Source: JAAYHG01 sp012735455
Lineage (GTDB): Bacteria; Bacillota; DTU030; DUMP01
Direction: 5' to 3'
DNA length: 64,000 bases
Assembly: GCA_050951365.1 (NCBI GenBank)
Contig: JBMNIX010000014.1
Span: 62,001 to 126,000 of the forward strand
The notes below the pieces were generated by a model. That model was not told the origin of the DNA and ran no database searches. It saw only the letters and a list, made by a program, of their open reading frames with translations. Below are positions 1 to 8,368 of the stretch, one piece after another (within the stretch, counting starts at the first letter, position 1; every line of letters starts with the position of its first letter). The translations under genes and the position numbers were made by a program.

Positions 1-848
1 ACATTGACGATAAGCTGGCGCAAAGTTGCAACCATGTTGGCGAAGGCGGTAGCCAACTGCCCCACTTCATCCCCGCTCGTCGATTTTACTTCTTCTGTAA
101 GATCGCCTGCGGCTATGCTTCTCGCCACCTGGGCTAACCGCTGCAGCGGGCGCACTGTACGTCGAGCGAGGAACAAAGCTAAAATAATCCCTACTAGAGC
201 TCCCGTGAGAATGAGGGCGGCAATCATAGAGCGAGTTTGGGCTGCTCTTTCCTGGGCCAAAGCCCCCAAGTCCTCCACGCGCTGCTTAATGATGCTCTCG
301 AGAACATTGAAGTTAGCCGAAAAACGTCCCCTCGTCCCTTCTGCCCAAACAGATGTTTCTATAGCTTGCAGCTTATTGCCCGCCTCGTAGTTGGCAAAAA
401 TTTCCTCCTGCTGATTAGTGAAGCTGTTATGTAAGGACTTGATGTCCTCTAAAAGATCGATTTCCTGGTCATTCTCGGCATAATTTCTTGCCACTTCTAT
501 TGCCGCACGCACACTACTTGCGCCTACCTGGGCCTGGATTTTTAGTTGTTCGTCGCCATTTAATAGGTAACTACGTTGAGCGCTGATTTGGTTTGCCAGA
601 GCAACATCTATGTTTCGTATGGCCAGAAGGTAGGGTTGAGCATGCGCGGAGATATGCTCATAATTCGCTATAACCTGCTGCATACTCCAGTAGCAGTAGC
701 CACCAATTGCCAGCATGATAAGGATAAGACAAAAGTACCCCAGTAGAATCCGCGTCACAAGGCTTGCCCCACGCCTTAAACCTTGCCGCTTGGGTGCGCG
801 CCGCAGACTAGGTAGTTTAATCCTAATGCGCGGCCACCTGATTTTCAT
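1..848 (-). CDS. Methyl-accepting chemotaxis-type receptor, N-terminal part (runs off the window)
   Basis: The reading frame on the minus strand is open from the ATG at 848 to the window edge (282 codons seen). After a basic N-terminus there is a membrane segment (about residues 32-55), an extracellular helical region of about 150 residues of the 4HB/CHASE3 kind, a second membrane segment (about 207-228, ending in LARRTVRPL), then a HAMP domain (RSIAAGDLTEEV ... SGDEVGQLATAF). This is the architecture of chemoreceptors; a histidine kinase with the same front end cannot be excluded because the C-terminal signalling domain lies outside. GGAGAGG precedes the ATG. The gene has its own promoter and a c-di-GMP riboswitch leader, which fits a motility or chemotaxis role. 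Confidence 0.8.
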   Translation of the reverse strand, partial: MKIRWPRIRIKLPSLRRAPKRQGLRRGASLVTRILLGYFCLILIMLAIGGYCYWSMQQVIANYEHISAHAQPYLLAIRNIDVALANQISAQRSYLLNGDEQLKIQAQVGASSVRAAIEVARNYAENDQEIDLLEDIKSLHNSFTNQQEEIFANYEAGNKLQAIETSVWAEGTRGRFSANFNVLESIIKQRVEDLGALAQERAAQTRSMIAALILTGALVGIILALFLARRTVRPLQRLAQVARSIAAGDLTEEVKSTSGDEVGQLATAFANMVATLRQLIVN

Positions 849-872
849 GCATATCCTCTCCTCTCATTAGAA

Positions 873-921
873 CGACAAACATAAAGAGGCAGCTGAAATT
901 GCCGCCTGCAATTCAGCCGCC
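873..921 (-). terminator. Hairpin with U-rich tail between riboswitch and receptor gene
   Basis: On the minus strand an inverted repeat (arms 908-921 and 888-902, one mismatch and one bulge, 5-base loop) is followed by TCTTTATGTTTGTC. It lies between the riboswitch aptamer and the start codon, so it is the likely expression platform: transcription would end here or continue according to ligand binding. Confidence 0.55.
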
Positions 922-967
922 TTCCCTAACATAGCAGAGAAGTCCGTGTAATCCTACATTGGCTAGT

Positions 968-1052
968 CAGCGGAAGCCTGGCGATCATAGCGGCGCGCCG
1001 TAGACCCATGGCTTTGTGCCCCCACCTTTCGGCTGGGTTTACCTTGAAACGC
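968..1052 (-). promoter_or_regulatory. Cyclic di-GMP-I (GEMM-I) riboswitch aptamer
   Basis: Read on the minus strand the segment contains the hallmarks of the GEMM-I aptamer in order: GGTAAACC, a GAAA tetraloop closing a GC-rich stem (CAGCCGAAAGGTGGG), GCACAAAGCCATGGGTCTA, a second stem, TGATCGCC, and AGGCTTCC. The GAAA tetraloop and the A-rich AAAGCC segment match the conserved docking and ligand-binding core of the family. It sits 120 nt upstream of a chemoreceptor start codon, a classic target of this class. Identification is by eye; a covariance search was not possible. Confidence 0.82.
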
Positions 1053-1067
1053 TGGATTTTGTATTAA

Positions 1068-1095
1068 ATTGTCGCCAAACAGGATTTCCTGTCAA
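1068..1095 (-). promoter_or_regulatory. Sigma-A-like promoter for the riboswitch/receptor transcript
   Basis: A perfect TTGACA (minus strand, 1095-1090) is followed after 16 bases by GACAAT (1073-1068). The expected start point near 1061 lies just upstream of the aptamer, so the whole riboswitch would be transcribed. Confidence 0.55.
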
Positions 1096-1130
1096 CCAAT
1101 CCTTTACACTATAGGGTAATAATACCATTC

Positions 1131-2525
1131 CTAGTTGTCGTTTTTTGTCGCTTCATGTCTGTATAGCACTGAACTCCCAGAAAAAAGGGAGGGTTCTTGT
1201 GATTGGAGCCTGCGGGCACGGACTAAGAGCTCTTGACGGGTGTTGAGGTCCGGGTTTTCCCAGACCTGCTCCAACAATTCCTGCCGCAGTGCTCCCACTG
1301 CTGGACCAGGGGTGAGGTTAAGTGCGGACATCATCTCACCGCTAGTAAGGGCCAGCTCCCTGGCCGTTAACGGTGGGTGTTCTTTCTTTACGGCGGCTGC
1401 AGCCTCATACAGTTCGTTCAATCCGGCCGCCTGTGGATCCCCCCAGATGGACATGCGATCTGCCGCAATAAGGGTAATAACGTTGTCGAATTCTAGCCAG
1501 CCCACACGAGCCGCCAACCTACGCACCGGTGCCAATCCCATCTCTGCACGCCAGAAAAACATATGGTTGGCCACAAGGAGGGTTACCGTTCTAATTAACC
1601 TTTTCTTAAAACACAGGCGGCTGAGAATTTCCGGGATCAGGGCTGCAGAACGAGTAGCATGGCCCGGAAAGTAGCGGCCGTACGGCCCCTCAGTCCATCC
1701 CTGATATTTGCCTACATCGTGCAGTAATCCGGCCAATCTCAGCTTGAGGTCTGGCGGGGTAAGGGAACAGGTCCTAATGTTGTGGCCGAGAACATCATCG
1801 GGATGCAACCGCCCCTGCTTTAGGCCTTTTCCCTCCATTAGCTCAGGAATTAGGCTTGCCATAAGGCCTGTGTCTACAAGCAGTTCCAAGGCTGCGCGAA
1901 CATTGGGGCCAACAAGCAGCAGGGAAAACTCATGGCCCCTTCGTTCCCGGGCTACCCCCTGTAAGCGGCCGGCCTCTTGCATGAGGGCCTGAAGAGTCTT
2001 TTCCTCAATCTGAAAGCCAAGCTGGGAAACAAAACGAGCTGCGCGCAACAAGCGCAGACCATCCTCGCGGAAGCGTTCCTGTGGCTCACCCACTGCTCGG
2101 AGGATCTTGTTACTCAGATCCAAGCGCCCGCCCCAGGGGTCTACCAGCGTACCTGTTAAGGGGTTCAAGGCCATTGCGTTCACCGTAAAGTCACGACGAG
2201 CCAGGTCTTCTTCCACACTGCAGCCAAACTTCACACTGCTGGGATGACGCCCATCCCGATACGCACCATCGCTGCGCAAGGTGGTCACCTCTAAGGGGCG
2301 ATCCAGCACCACTGTTACTGTACCAAACTCAACACCGGTAGGGATTACCCGGGGAAACAGCGCAGTCACCTGCTCTGGAGTCGCGACCGTAGCTATGTCA
2401 TAGTCCTCCGGTTCCCTATCTAGGAGAAGATCCCGCACGGATCCTCCCACTAAGTAGCTAGGGTAGCCTGCCTCCCAGAGAACCCTAATACACTCCAAAA
2501 CTGTCTCCGGTATTTTCATCGGCAC
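1131..2525 (-). CDS. cca: tRNA nucleotidyltransferase (CCA-adding) / poly(A) polymerase family, with HD domain
   Basis: The protein (464 aa) adds or repairs the 3' CCA end of tRNAs. The nucleotidyltransferase head carries GGSVRD (residues 27-32) and the catalytic DYD (41-43), followed by the family motif RRDFTVNAMAL. A C-terminal HD domain (LLHDVGK) marks the long form found in many Clostridia. The listed start is GTG at 2525, four bases after GGGGGG; an ATG two codons later (2519) is an equally plausible start. Gene length is normal. The tRNA gene in this window already encodes its CCA, so the enzyme may act mainly in repair. Confidence 0.93.
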   Translation of the reverse strand: MPMKIPETVLECIRVLWEAGYPSYLVGGSVRDLLLDREPEDYDIATVATPEQVTALFPRVIPTGVEFGTVTVVLDRPLEVTTLRSDGAYRDGRHPSSVKFGCSVEEDLARRDFTVNAMALNPLTGTLVDPWGGRLDLSNKILRAVGEPQERFREDGLRLLRAARFVSQLGFQIEEKTLQALMQEAGRLQGVARERRGHEFSLLLVGPNVRAALELLVDTGLMASLIPELMEGKGLKQGRLHPDDVLGHNIRTCSLTPPDLKLRLAGLLHDVGKYQGWTEGPYGRYFPGHATRSAALIPEILSRLCFKKRLIRTVTLLVANHMFFWRAEMGLAPVRRLAARVGWLEFDNVITLIAADRMSIWGDPQAAGLNELYEAAAAVKKEHPPLTARELALTSGEMMSALNLTPGPAVGALRQELLEQVWENPDLNTRQELLVRARRLQSQEPSLFSGSSVLYRHEATKNDN

Positions 2526-2608
2526 GGATCCCCCCTTTCTTTATATCTACTGGCGGCAAAAAGGACCCACCCTAGGGATGAGTCCGGCAAGAGTCGCTCC
2601 GGAGGGCC

Positions 2609-3571
2609 TTAACTCCACGGATCCAGGGGAAAACGCTGCAGTACCTGACGCAGAGTACGCTGCAAGGGCTCACTATCATCGTGAAGCATGCCTTTTTTTA
2701 AGCTCCGTAGGGTGAAGGCTTCCGGTTGGCTACCCAAATCCAAATCCCGGGCCAGGCGGGAAAAGGTGCGGCTGCGGGCTCGCTCCAACGCGGCCGGAAG
2801 GGTACGCCCCTCGCCAAGAAAACGGGCCAATTCCTGCCCTAGGTAAAAGTGTGCCAGATTAGTCATGGGGTTACCACATTGGCCACTGCTTGTTTGTCCG
2901 AGGATCTCTGGCAGCCTAAACTGCAATCCCCATTGGATGGATTCCTTTAATTCCTCAGCTTCTGCCTTTACGGACCAGGCCAGGTTCTTTGTGGTACAAA
3001 CACCACACTCCTGCAAGACACGGATTATGGCGTGCTCTAAGGTATGGGCCTGCTCAGCTGTCACCAGTCCCCCTACCTGCCCCTGTATCGCCACGGGGTT
3101 ACCTTCATAATCACCACCATAGATGGTGATGCTGATGTCCTTGGTAGAACGAGGCTCAGTGTAACCACCCAGCGGTTGCCACCCAGCACCGGAGATCACC
3201 GGTTGCCCTCGTTCACGGAGTTGTGCCAGATTCAATTCCTCCACACCTTGGGCAACAATAGAGCGGCGTTCCACAACAAAACGCCTGGCACGGGCATGGG
3301 CTAAACCCCTTAGACGCGCCACCATAACAGTACTCTTGCGCCAGGTGGAAGCATCAACGGCCTGTACCTGGCTCAAGCCTTCAATTTGCACCATCATACC
3401 AGCAGGATATAGCGCCCGTCCTCCTGAGGTTAGTGGCACCAGAAAGGCTGGCGCGTTTGTCCCTAACCGGCCTAGGGTTAGCAGAGAAAAATCATCCAGG
3501 AACATCCCCTGGATACTTCCCCCGGGGCGTGGGAAAACCCCATTCCCAACCGGTAACGCAAGCAGGTTCAT
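2609..3571 (-). CDS. Protein of unknown function (320 aa)
   Basis: I do not recognise this protein. It has no signal peptide or membrane segment. It begins with a Gly/Pro-rich stretch (LPVGNGVFPRPGGSIQG). Its central part holds two Cys-containing segments that look conserved in style: HTLEHAIIRVLQECGVCTT and TSSGQCGNPMTNLAHF. Together with nearby His and Glu residues these could form a metal site, but that is a guess. The C-terminus is helical and charged. ATG at 3571 follows AGGAG at good spacing. The stop lies 83 bases from cca, and dusB begins the same transcript only 5 bases upstream, so it is probably co-transcribed with dusB, and a role in tRNA or general metabolism is possible. Confidence 0.75.
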   Translation of the reverse strand: MNLLALPVGNGVFPRPGGSIQGMFLDDFSLLTLGRLGTNAPAFLVPLTSGGRALYPAGMMVQIEGLSQVQAVDASTWRKSTVMVARLRGLAHARARRFVVERRSIVAQGVEELNLAQLRERGQPVISGAGWQPLGGYTEPRSTKDISITIYGGDYEGNPVAIQGQVGGLVTAEQAHTLEHAIIRVLQECGVCTTKNLAWSVKAEAEELKESIQWGLQFRLPEILGQTSSGQCGNPMTNLAHFYLGQELARFLGEGRTLPAALERARSRTFSRLARDLDLGSQPEAFTLRSLKKGMLHDDSEPLQRTLRQVLQRFPLDPWS

Positions 3572-3576
3572 TAACG

Positions 3577-4551
3577 TCAGCTCCTTTCCGCTAGGCTTTT
3601 CTCAAAGGCGGCAACAAGCTCCCTTACCTCTCCCTCAGTGGTGGCCGCCATAATAGCGGTACGCATGCGCGCTGCTCCTGGCAGGCCCTTCAGGTACCAA
3701 GCCAAATGCTTGCGCATCTCTCTAACACCGCGCTGCTCACCCTTCTCAGCAATAACCAGCCGTAGATGGCGTAGGGCAAGCGACAAACGCTCCTTGATAG
3801 TTGGCTGCGGTAGGTCCTTTCCGCTAACAACTTTCTGCACCGTGCGGCCTACGAGCCATGGGTTCCCCAAGGCGCCACGGCCTAACATCACCGCATCACA
3901 ACCTGTCTCCGCCAACATCCGTAGCGCATCTTCCGGTGTAAAAATATCTCCGCTGCCCACCACCGGCACAGCAACGGCTTCCTTGACTGCCCGGATAATA
4001 CTCCAATCCGCCCGGCCGCTGTAGAATTGGCTGCGGGTACGACCATGGACAGCGATTAATTGGGCACCGGCCCCAACCAAACGTTTGGCTAAGGGTACGG
4101 CATTTATGTGCTCATGATCCCAACCAGCGCGGATCTTAGCGGTGATGGGAACGTTTACAGCGGCCGTCATAGCGGCCACAATTGCTTCTGCACGCTCTGG
4201 CTCAGTAAGCAGGGCTGAGCCCTCACCGCTCCGCACCACCTTGGCTACTGGACAGCCCATGTTAACATCAATAGCCACAGGGTGAAGTGTAGCTACCTTC
4301 TGTGCGGCCTCAGCCATGACCTCCGGTTTGGAACCGAACAGCTGAATGACAAGAGGGCCTTCACCAGGGGCCGGCACCGCCAGCTCCCAGGTCTGTTCGC
4401 TCCCATAAACCAAACCCTGCGCACTAATCATCTCTGTGTAGGCTAAGGCACAACCCTGCTCCCACGCCAGGGTACGGAAAGCGCGGTCCGTTACCCCGGC
4501 CATGGGTGCCAATACCACCGGGTTGGCCAACTCCAGGTTAGCTAAACGCAA
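3577..4551 (-). CDS. dusB: tRNA-dihydrouridine synthase
   Basis: This FMN enzyme reduces uridine to dihydrouridine in the D-loop of tRNAs. The sequence (324 aa) opens the TIM barrel with APMAGVTDRAF, has the catalytic cysteine in NMGCPVAKV (Cys100) followed by the GEGSALL segment, and the phosphate-binding SGDIF and MLGRGALGNPW motifs. The start is TTG at 4551, supported by AAGGAGGA six bases upstream. It sits beside coaX and the ftsH block, the same neighbourhood as in Bacillus and other spore formers. Confidence 0.93.
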   Translation of the reverse strand: MRLANLELANPVVLAPMAGVTDRAFRTLAWEQGCALAYTEMISAQGLVYGSEQTWELAVPAPGEGPLVIQLFGSKPEVMAEAAQKVATLHPVAIDVNMGCPVAKVVRSGEGSALLTEPERAEAIVAAMTAAVNVPITAKIRAGWDHEHINAVPLAKRLVGAGAQLIAVHGRTRSQFYSGRADWSIIRAVKEAVAVPVVGSGDIFTPEDALRMLAETGCDAVMLGRGALGNPWLVGRTVQKVVSGKDLPQPTIKERLSLALRHLRLVIAEKGEQRGVREMRKHLAWYLKGLPGAARMRTAIMAATTEGEVRELVAAFEKSLAERS

Positions 4552-4581
4552 CCACAGTCCTCCTTCAGCATATGAAGCTAA

Positions 4582-4601
4582 GACCGCTCCTGAGAGCGGT
4601 C
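4582..4601. other. Perfect 8-bp inverted repeat between coaX and dusB
   Basis: GACCGCTC and GAGCGGTC flank a 4-base loop. On the minus strand the hairpin is followed by TTAGCTTC, a poor U-tract. It may be a weak terminator or a processing or stability element between the two genes. Confidence 0.4.
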
Positions 4602-4616
4602 CCCGCGCCTGGGCTG

Positions 4617-5423
4617 CTATTTCTCTTGTCCGATTCCCTGGATTCCCTGGTGGCGCTCGTAAATTAGCCTAAGGCCAGTTAGTGTAAGGTCCACATCCAC
4701 CTTCTGTATGGTCTCGGCATGTGGTGCCACCATGGACGCAAGACCGCCCGTGGCGATAACAGTCGCGTTCTCTCCTAGTTCGCGGCGGATGTGCTTCACC
4801 AAAGCATCCACCTGCCCGGCAAAGCCATAGACAATCCCGGCCTGCATACTGGAAATGGTGTTCTTGCCGATGGCACTACCTGGATCTATTAATTCAATAC
4901 GAGGCAGCTTCGCCGCCTTGTGGAACAGCGCTTCAGTGGAGGTAAGTATACCGGGAGAGATGGCACCACCCAAGTACTCACCTGTCCTGGAAATCACATC
5001 AAAGGTGGTTGCTGTACCAAAATCAACTACAATACAAGGGCCCCCGTAAAGGGTATAAGCTGCCAGGGCGTTCACAATACGGTCAGCGCCTACCTCGCGA
5101 GGATTATCATAGAGGACCCTGATACCTGTATCTGTATCCGGCCGCACCATGAGTGGTTTCTTATTGAAGTAACGCACCGCGAGTTTTTCTAAGACTCCGG
5201 ACAGGGGCGGCACCACCGATGCCACCACTACGCCCAGTACCTCTTCTGGAGTAAGAGCATCCACTTCAAACAGTTGGCGCAAAAAGACCCCGTACTCATC
5301 CTCAGTGCGGGCCCGGTCAGTACCCAATCGCCATCGCGCCAAGAGTTCGCTGCCGCGAAATACCCCGGCCGTTATATGCGTATTACCTACATCTAGGGCA
5401 AGCAGCAGCCCTCCGTTGTTCAC
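4617..5423 (-). CDS. coaX: Type III pantothenate kinase
   Basis: The enzyme carries out the first step of coenzyme A synthesis, phosphorylating pantothenate. The 268-aa protein has the ASKHA phosphate-1 motif DVGNTH (residues 11-16), the substrate-site motif GADRIVNALAAY, and VDFGTATTFD, all typical of CoaX. The start is GTG at 5423, with GGAGAAA about ten bases upstream that overlaps the end of the preceding thioesterase gene. Gap to that gene is 4 bases, so the two are co-transcribed. Confidence 0.94.
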   Translation of the reverse strand: MNNGGLLLALDVGNTHITAGVFRGSELLARWRLGTDRARTEDEYGVFLRQLFEVDALTPEEVLGVVVASVVPPLSGVLEKLAVRYFNKKPLMVRPDTDTGIRVLYDNPREVGADRIVNALAAYTLYGGPCIVVDFGTATTFDVISRTGEYLGGAISPGILTSTEALFHKAAKLPRIELIDPGSAIGKNTISSMQAGIVYGFAGQVDALVKHIRRELGENATVIATGGLASMVAPHAETIQKVDVDLTLTGLRLIYERHQGIQGIGQEK

Positions 5424-5427
5424 CTGG

Positions 5428-5823
5428 CTATTTCTCCTTCGCCTCTAGTTTACTATGAAAGCGTTCGGTATTAATGATGAAGCGTTCGTGCATGCCCTCG
5501 CCTACCTTTTTTACCTCATCATAAACCTCCACGGCAAACACCAGGCGCCGCCCATCCACCTCGTTCAGCTTAGCCCTAGCCGTAACCGTCATACCCACGG
5601 GGGTGGGAGCCAGATGTCGAATGTTTACCACAGTCCCCACGGTGGTCCAACCTTCGGGTAAGCTGGGCTGGACAGCGTTGCGAGCAGCCCCTTCCATAAG
5701 GGCGATCATCATAGGGGTTGCCAGCACCTCCACGCCACCGCTACCCAGGTGAGCCGCTGTATATTCCGGGGTAACCTCTCTTGTTAATTCAGCACTGAGT
5801 CCCGGCGAGAGATTGAAGTCCAT
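5428..5823 (-). CDS. FlK-like hotdog thioesterase
   Basis: The 131-aa protein is a short single-hotdog enzyme of the family that includes the fluoroacetyl-CoA thioesterase FlK. The FlK catalytic residues Thr42, Glu50 and His76 have exact counterparts by spacing: Thr36 and Glu44 in ATPMMIALMEGAA and His70 in NIRHLAPTP. Such proteins hydrolyse small acyl-CoA thioesters; the substrate here is unknown, and fluoroacetyl-CoA is unlikely as the natural one. The gene lies between ftsH and coaX, four bases from coaX, so a link to CoA metabolism, for example removal of unwanted acyl-CoAs, is a reasonable inference. Confidence 0.85.
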   Translation of the reverse strand: MDFNLSPGLSAELTREVTPEYTAAHLGSGGVEVLATPMMIALMEGAARNAVQPSLPEGWTTVGTVVNIRHLAPTPVGMTVTARAKLNEVDGRRLVFAVEVYDEVKKVGEGMHERFIINTERFHSKLEAKEK

Positions 5824-5858
5824 CTTGTCTCGACCCTCTTTCCTGCGAGTTTCGTCTC

Positions 5859-7715
5859 CTATACCTGCTGGGGGGCAGGAGGAAAGGAAATGCGCAGCTC
5901 AGCTGGTTTGGCAGCCTGCTGTTCCATCTCTTTCATCAAAGCAGTGAATTCTTCTGCCTCCAGTGTCTCTTTTTCTAAAAGCACTTCCGCTACCCGGTCG
6001 AGCTTCGCCCGGTTCTCGGACAAAAGTTTGGCCGCCTTATTGTAACAGATATCCACGAAGCGCCGGACCTCACGGTCTATGGCTGAGGCCACTTCCTCGC
6101 TGTAGTTGCGATCCCGAGAGATGTCACGGCCGAGGAAGACCTCCTCCTGCTTGTGTCCAAAGGTGAGGGGCCCAAGCTCTTCGCTCATGCCATACTCAGT
6201 AATCATCTTGCGCACCAAATTGGTAGCCCGCTCCAGGTCGTTTTGCGCCCCGGTGCTGATCTCTTTGAGCACCAACTCCTCGGCAACACGCCCACCCAGT
6301 AGTTGGGTAATACGGTCAAAGAGCTCGGATCGAGTGAGGTAGTAGCGATCCTCTTTGGGAAGGCTCAAGGTGTAACCGCCGGCCCGTCCCCTGGGAATGA
6401 TGGAAACCTTGTGTACCGGGTCCGTGTGGGGCAAAAGGTAGCCCAACACTGCGTGCCCAGCCTCGTGGTAAGCCACCAAGCGCTTCTCGCGCTCACTTAT
6501 GACACGGCTTCTGCGTTCCGGTCCAGCGATCACCCGATCAATAGCTTCTTCCAACTCTTCCATGCCAATACTGCGCTTGTTTTTTCTTGCTGCCAAGATA
6601 GCAGCTTCATTTAGCATATTCGCCAGATCAGCCCCGGTGAAGCCTGGCGTACGACGTGCCAAGACAGCCAGATCAGCTTCCTTATCGATAGGCTTGTTCC
6701 GGGCATGTACTTTAAGAATAGCCTCACGCCCCACTACGTCTGGCTGGTCAATAACCACCTGACGGTCAAAACGCCCTGGTCTTAGCAAAGCCGGGTCCAG
6801 GACATCTGGACGGTTGGTAGCCGCCATGATAATGACGCCTTCGTTCACCCCAAAGCCGTCCATTTCTACCAGCAGTTGGTTCAAGGTTTGCTCACGCTCA
6901 TCGTGCCCGCCGCCTAAACCTGCGCCCCGCTGACGGCCGACAGCATCTATCTCGTCTATGAACACCAGGCAGGGCGTGTTCTTCTTGGCCTGCTCAAACA
7001 GGTCTCTTACGCGGGCAGCACCCACACCCACGAACATCTCAACAAAATCCGAACCACTGATGCTGAAGAAAGGCACCCCAGCCTCCCCAGCCACGGCTTT
7101 AGCAAGTAAGGTCTTACCCGTACCTGGGGGGCCGACCAAAAGAACGCCTTTGGGAATGCGTGCTCCCAAGTCAATGAACTTCTTGGGTTCTTTAAGGAAC
7201 TGTACAATTTCCTGCAACTCCTCTTTTGCCTCGTCCGCCCCGGCTACATCGGCAAAGGTGACACGGTTTTTGTCATCAACGTTGTAGAGGCGAGCCCGGC
7301 TGCGGCCGAAGGACATTACCCGGTTTCCGCCGCCCTGAGTTTGCTGCATGATAAACACCCATACGCCGATGAGGAGTAGTATGGGTAAGAGGGTGGAGAA
7401 CAGCGTGGACCACCACGGCGGCCCCTGCACTGGTTTATAGGAAATCTCCACCTGGTTCTGTTCCAGCTTTTCTTCTAATCGCGCCGTATCACCCAAAAAG
7501 GGCATGGTGAATAGGGTGCCGTCCTTAAGCACCCCGGAGACTCTTGTATTGGAGATGGTTACTGCTTCCACCTCGCCCTTTTCCAGATGGTTTATAAACT
7601 GGGTATAGTTAAACTCCTTTTCCTGTGGAGCAGTAGTGGAAAAGTAGTTTATGATGGATAGAGCAATGATGATTAGCAGCAGGTAGAGGCTCATGCTGCG
7701 GAAAACACGATTCAA
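5859..7715 (-). CDS. ftsH: ATP-dependent zinc metalloprotease FtsH
   Basis: This membrane-anchored AAA protease degrades damaged membrane proteins and regulators. The 618-aa protein has two membrane segments (about 8-25 and 105-123) around a small external domain, Walker A GPPGTGKT (195-202), Walker B VFIDEID (251-257), the arginine-finger region LLRPGRFDRQ, and the zinc site HEAGH (417-421). The start is TTG at 7715, preceded by GGAGGG. A promoter is visible upstream (7802-7830), so the gene can be expressed apart from hpt and tilS. Length is usual for the family. Confidence 0.97.
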   Translation of the reverse strand: MNRVFRSMSLYLLLIIIALSIINYFSTTAPQEKEFNYTQFINHLEKGEVEAVTISNTRVSGVLKDGTLFTMPFLGDTARLEEKLEQNQVEISYKPVQGPPWWSTLFSTLLPILLLIGVWVFIMQQTQGGGNRVMSFGRSRARLYNVDDKNRVTFADVAGADEAKEELQEIVQFLKEPKKFIDLGARIPKGVLLVGPPGTGKTLLAKAVAGEAGVPFFSISGSDFVEMFVGVGAARVRDLFEQAKKNTPCLVFIDEIDAVGRQRGAGLGGGHDEREQTLNQLLVEMDGFGVNEGVIIMAATNRPDVLDPALLRPGRFDRQVVIDQPDVVGREAILKVHARNKPIDKEADLAVLARRTPGFTGADLANMLNEAAILAARKNKRSIGMEELEEAIDRVIAGPERRSRVISEREKRLVAYHEAGHAVLGYLLPHTDPVHKVSIIPRGRAGGYTLSLPKEDRYYLTRSELFDRITQLLGGRVAEELVLKEISTGAQNDLERATNLVRKMITEYGMSEELGPLTFGHKQEEVFLGRDISRDRNYSEEVASAIDREVRRFVDICYNKAAKLLSENRAKLDRVAEVLLEKETLEAEEFTALMKEMEQQAAKPAELRISFPPAPQQV

Positions 7716-7801
7716 AACCTGGCCCTCCTCTCAATAGGCCACCAGACACTTACAAAACCCACACCTAGCTTGAGTCTAGCTCCCGACAGGGATACTAGCT
7801 A

Positions 7802-7830
7802 ATTGTATCACACTTTTCCATCTGGAGCAA
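7802..7830 (-). promoter_or_regulatory. Sigma-A-like promoter upstream of ftsH
   Basis: TTGCTC (minus strand, 7830-7825), a 17-base spacer and TACAAT (7807-7802) lie about 90 bases before the ftsH start codon. Confidence 0.5.
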
Positions 7831-7846
7831 CAAAGCAAACTTTTTC

Positions 7847-8368
7847 CTAGGGCCTAACCACCGCAATGTAAGGAAGGTTCCGGTACATCTCGTTGTAGTC
7901 TAGACCATACCCCACGACAAAGCGGTCAGGGATTTCGAAACCAATGTACTTTACCGGAACATTGACCTTACGGCGGGAGGGCTTGTCAAGCAGTGTACAA
8001 ATGTTCAGGCTAGCCGGATGTCGGCTCTTAAGGTGCCGGTAAAGGTAATCCAGCGTCAGCCCTGTGTCGATAATGTCCTCCACTATCAGTACATGGCGTC
8101 CCTCTAAGCTTTCCTCCAGGTCCTTCAGGATGCGCACTACCCCGGAAGACTCAGTGGAAGAACCATAGCTGGAAACAGCCATGAAGTCGAAGGTAGCAGG
8201 CAGTTTGATTCTTTGCGCCAACTCGCTCAGGAATATAACCGCACCTTTCAGCACCCCTACCAAAAGAAGCGTCTTACCCTCATAATCTTTGGTGATGGCC
8301 TCGCCCATTTCTTTGATCCGCGCTTTAAGAGTTGCTTCGTCCACTAGTACTTCAGTAATCTCGCTCAT
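7847..8368 (-). CDS. hpt: Hypoxanthine phosphoribosyltransferase
   Basis: The enzyme salvages hypoxanthine and guanine to IMP and GMP using PRPP. The 173-aa protein shows the PRPP-binding motif VEDIIDTGLT (96-105), the loop SSYGSST, and the C-terminal GFEIPDRFVVGYGLDY typical of bacterial HPRT. ATG at 8368 follows AAGGGGAT. It overlaps the end of tilS by 17 bases, so translation is probably coupled. The tilS-hpt-ftsH order is conserved in Firmicutes. Confidence 0.96.
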   Translation of the reverse strand: MSEITEVLVDEATLKARIKEMGEAITKDYEGKTLLLVGVLKGAVIFLSELAQRIKLPATFDFMAVSSYGSSTESSGVVRILKDLEESLEGRHVLIVEDIIDTGLTLDYLYRHLKSRHPASLNICTLLDKPSRRKVNVPVKYIGFEIPDRFVVGYGLDYNEMYRNLPYIAVVRP

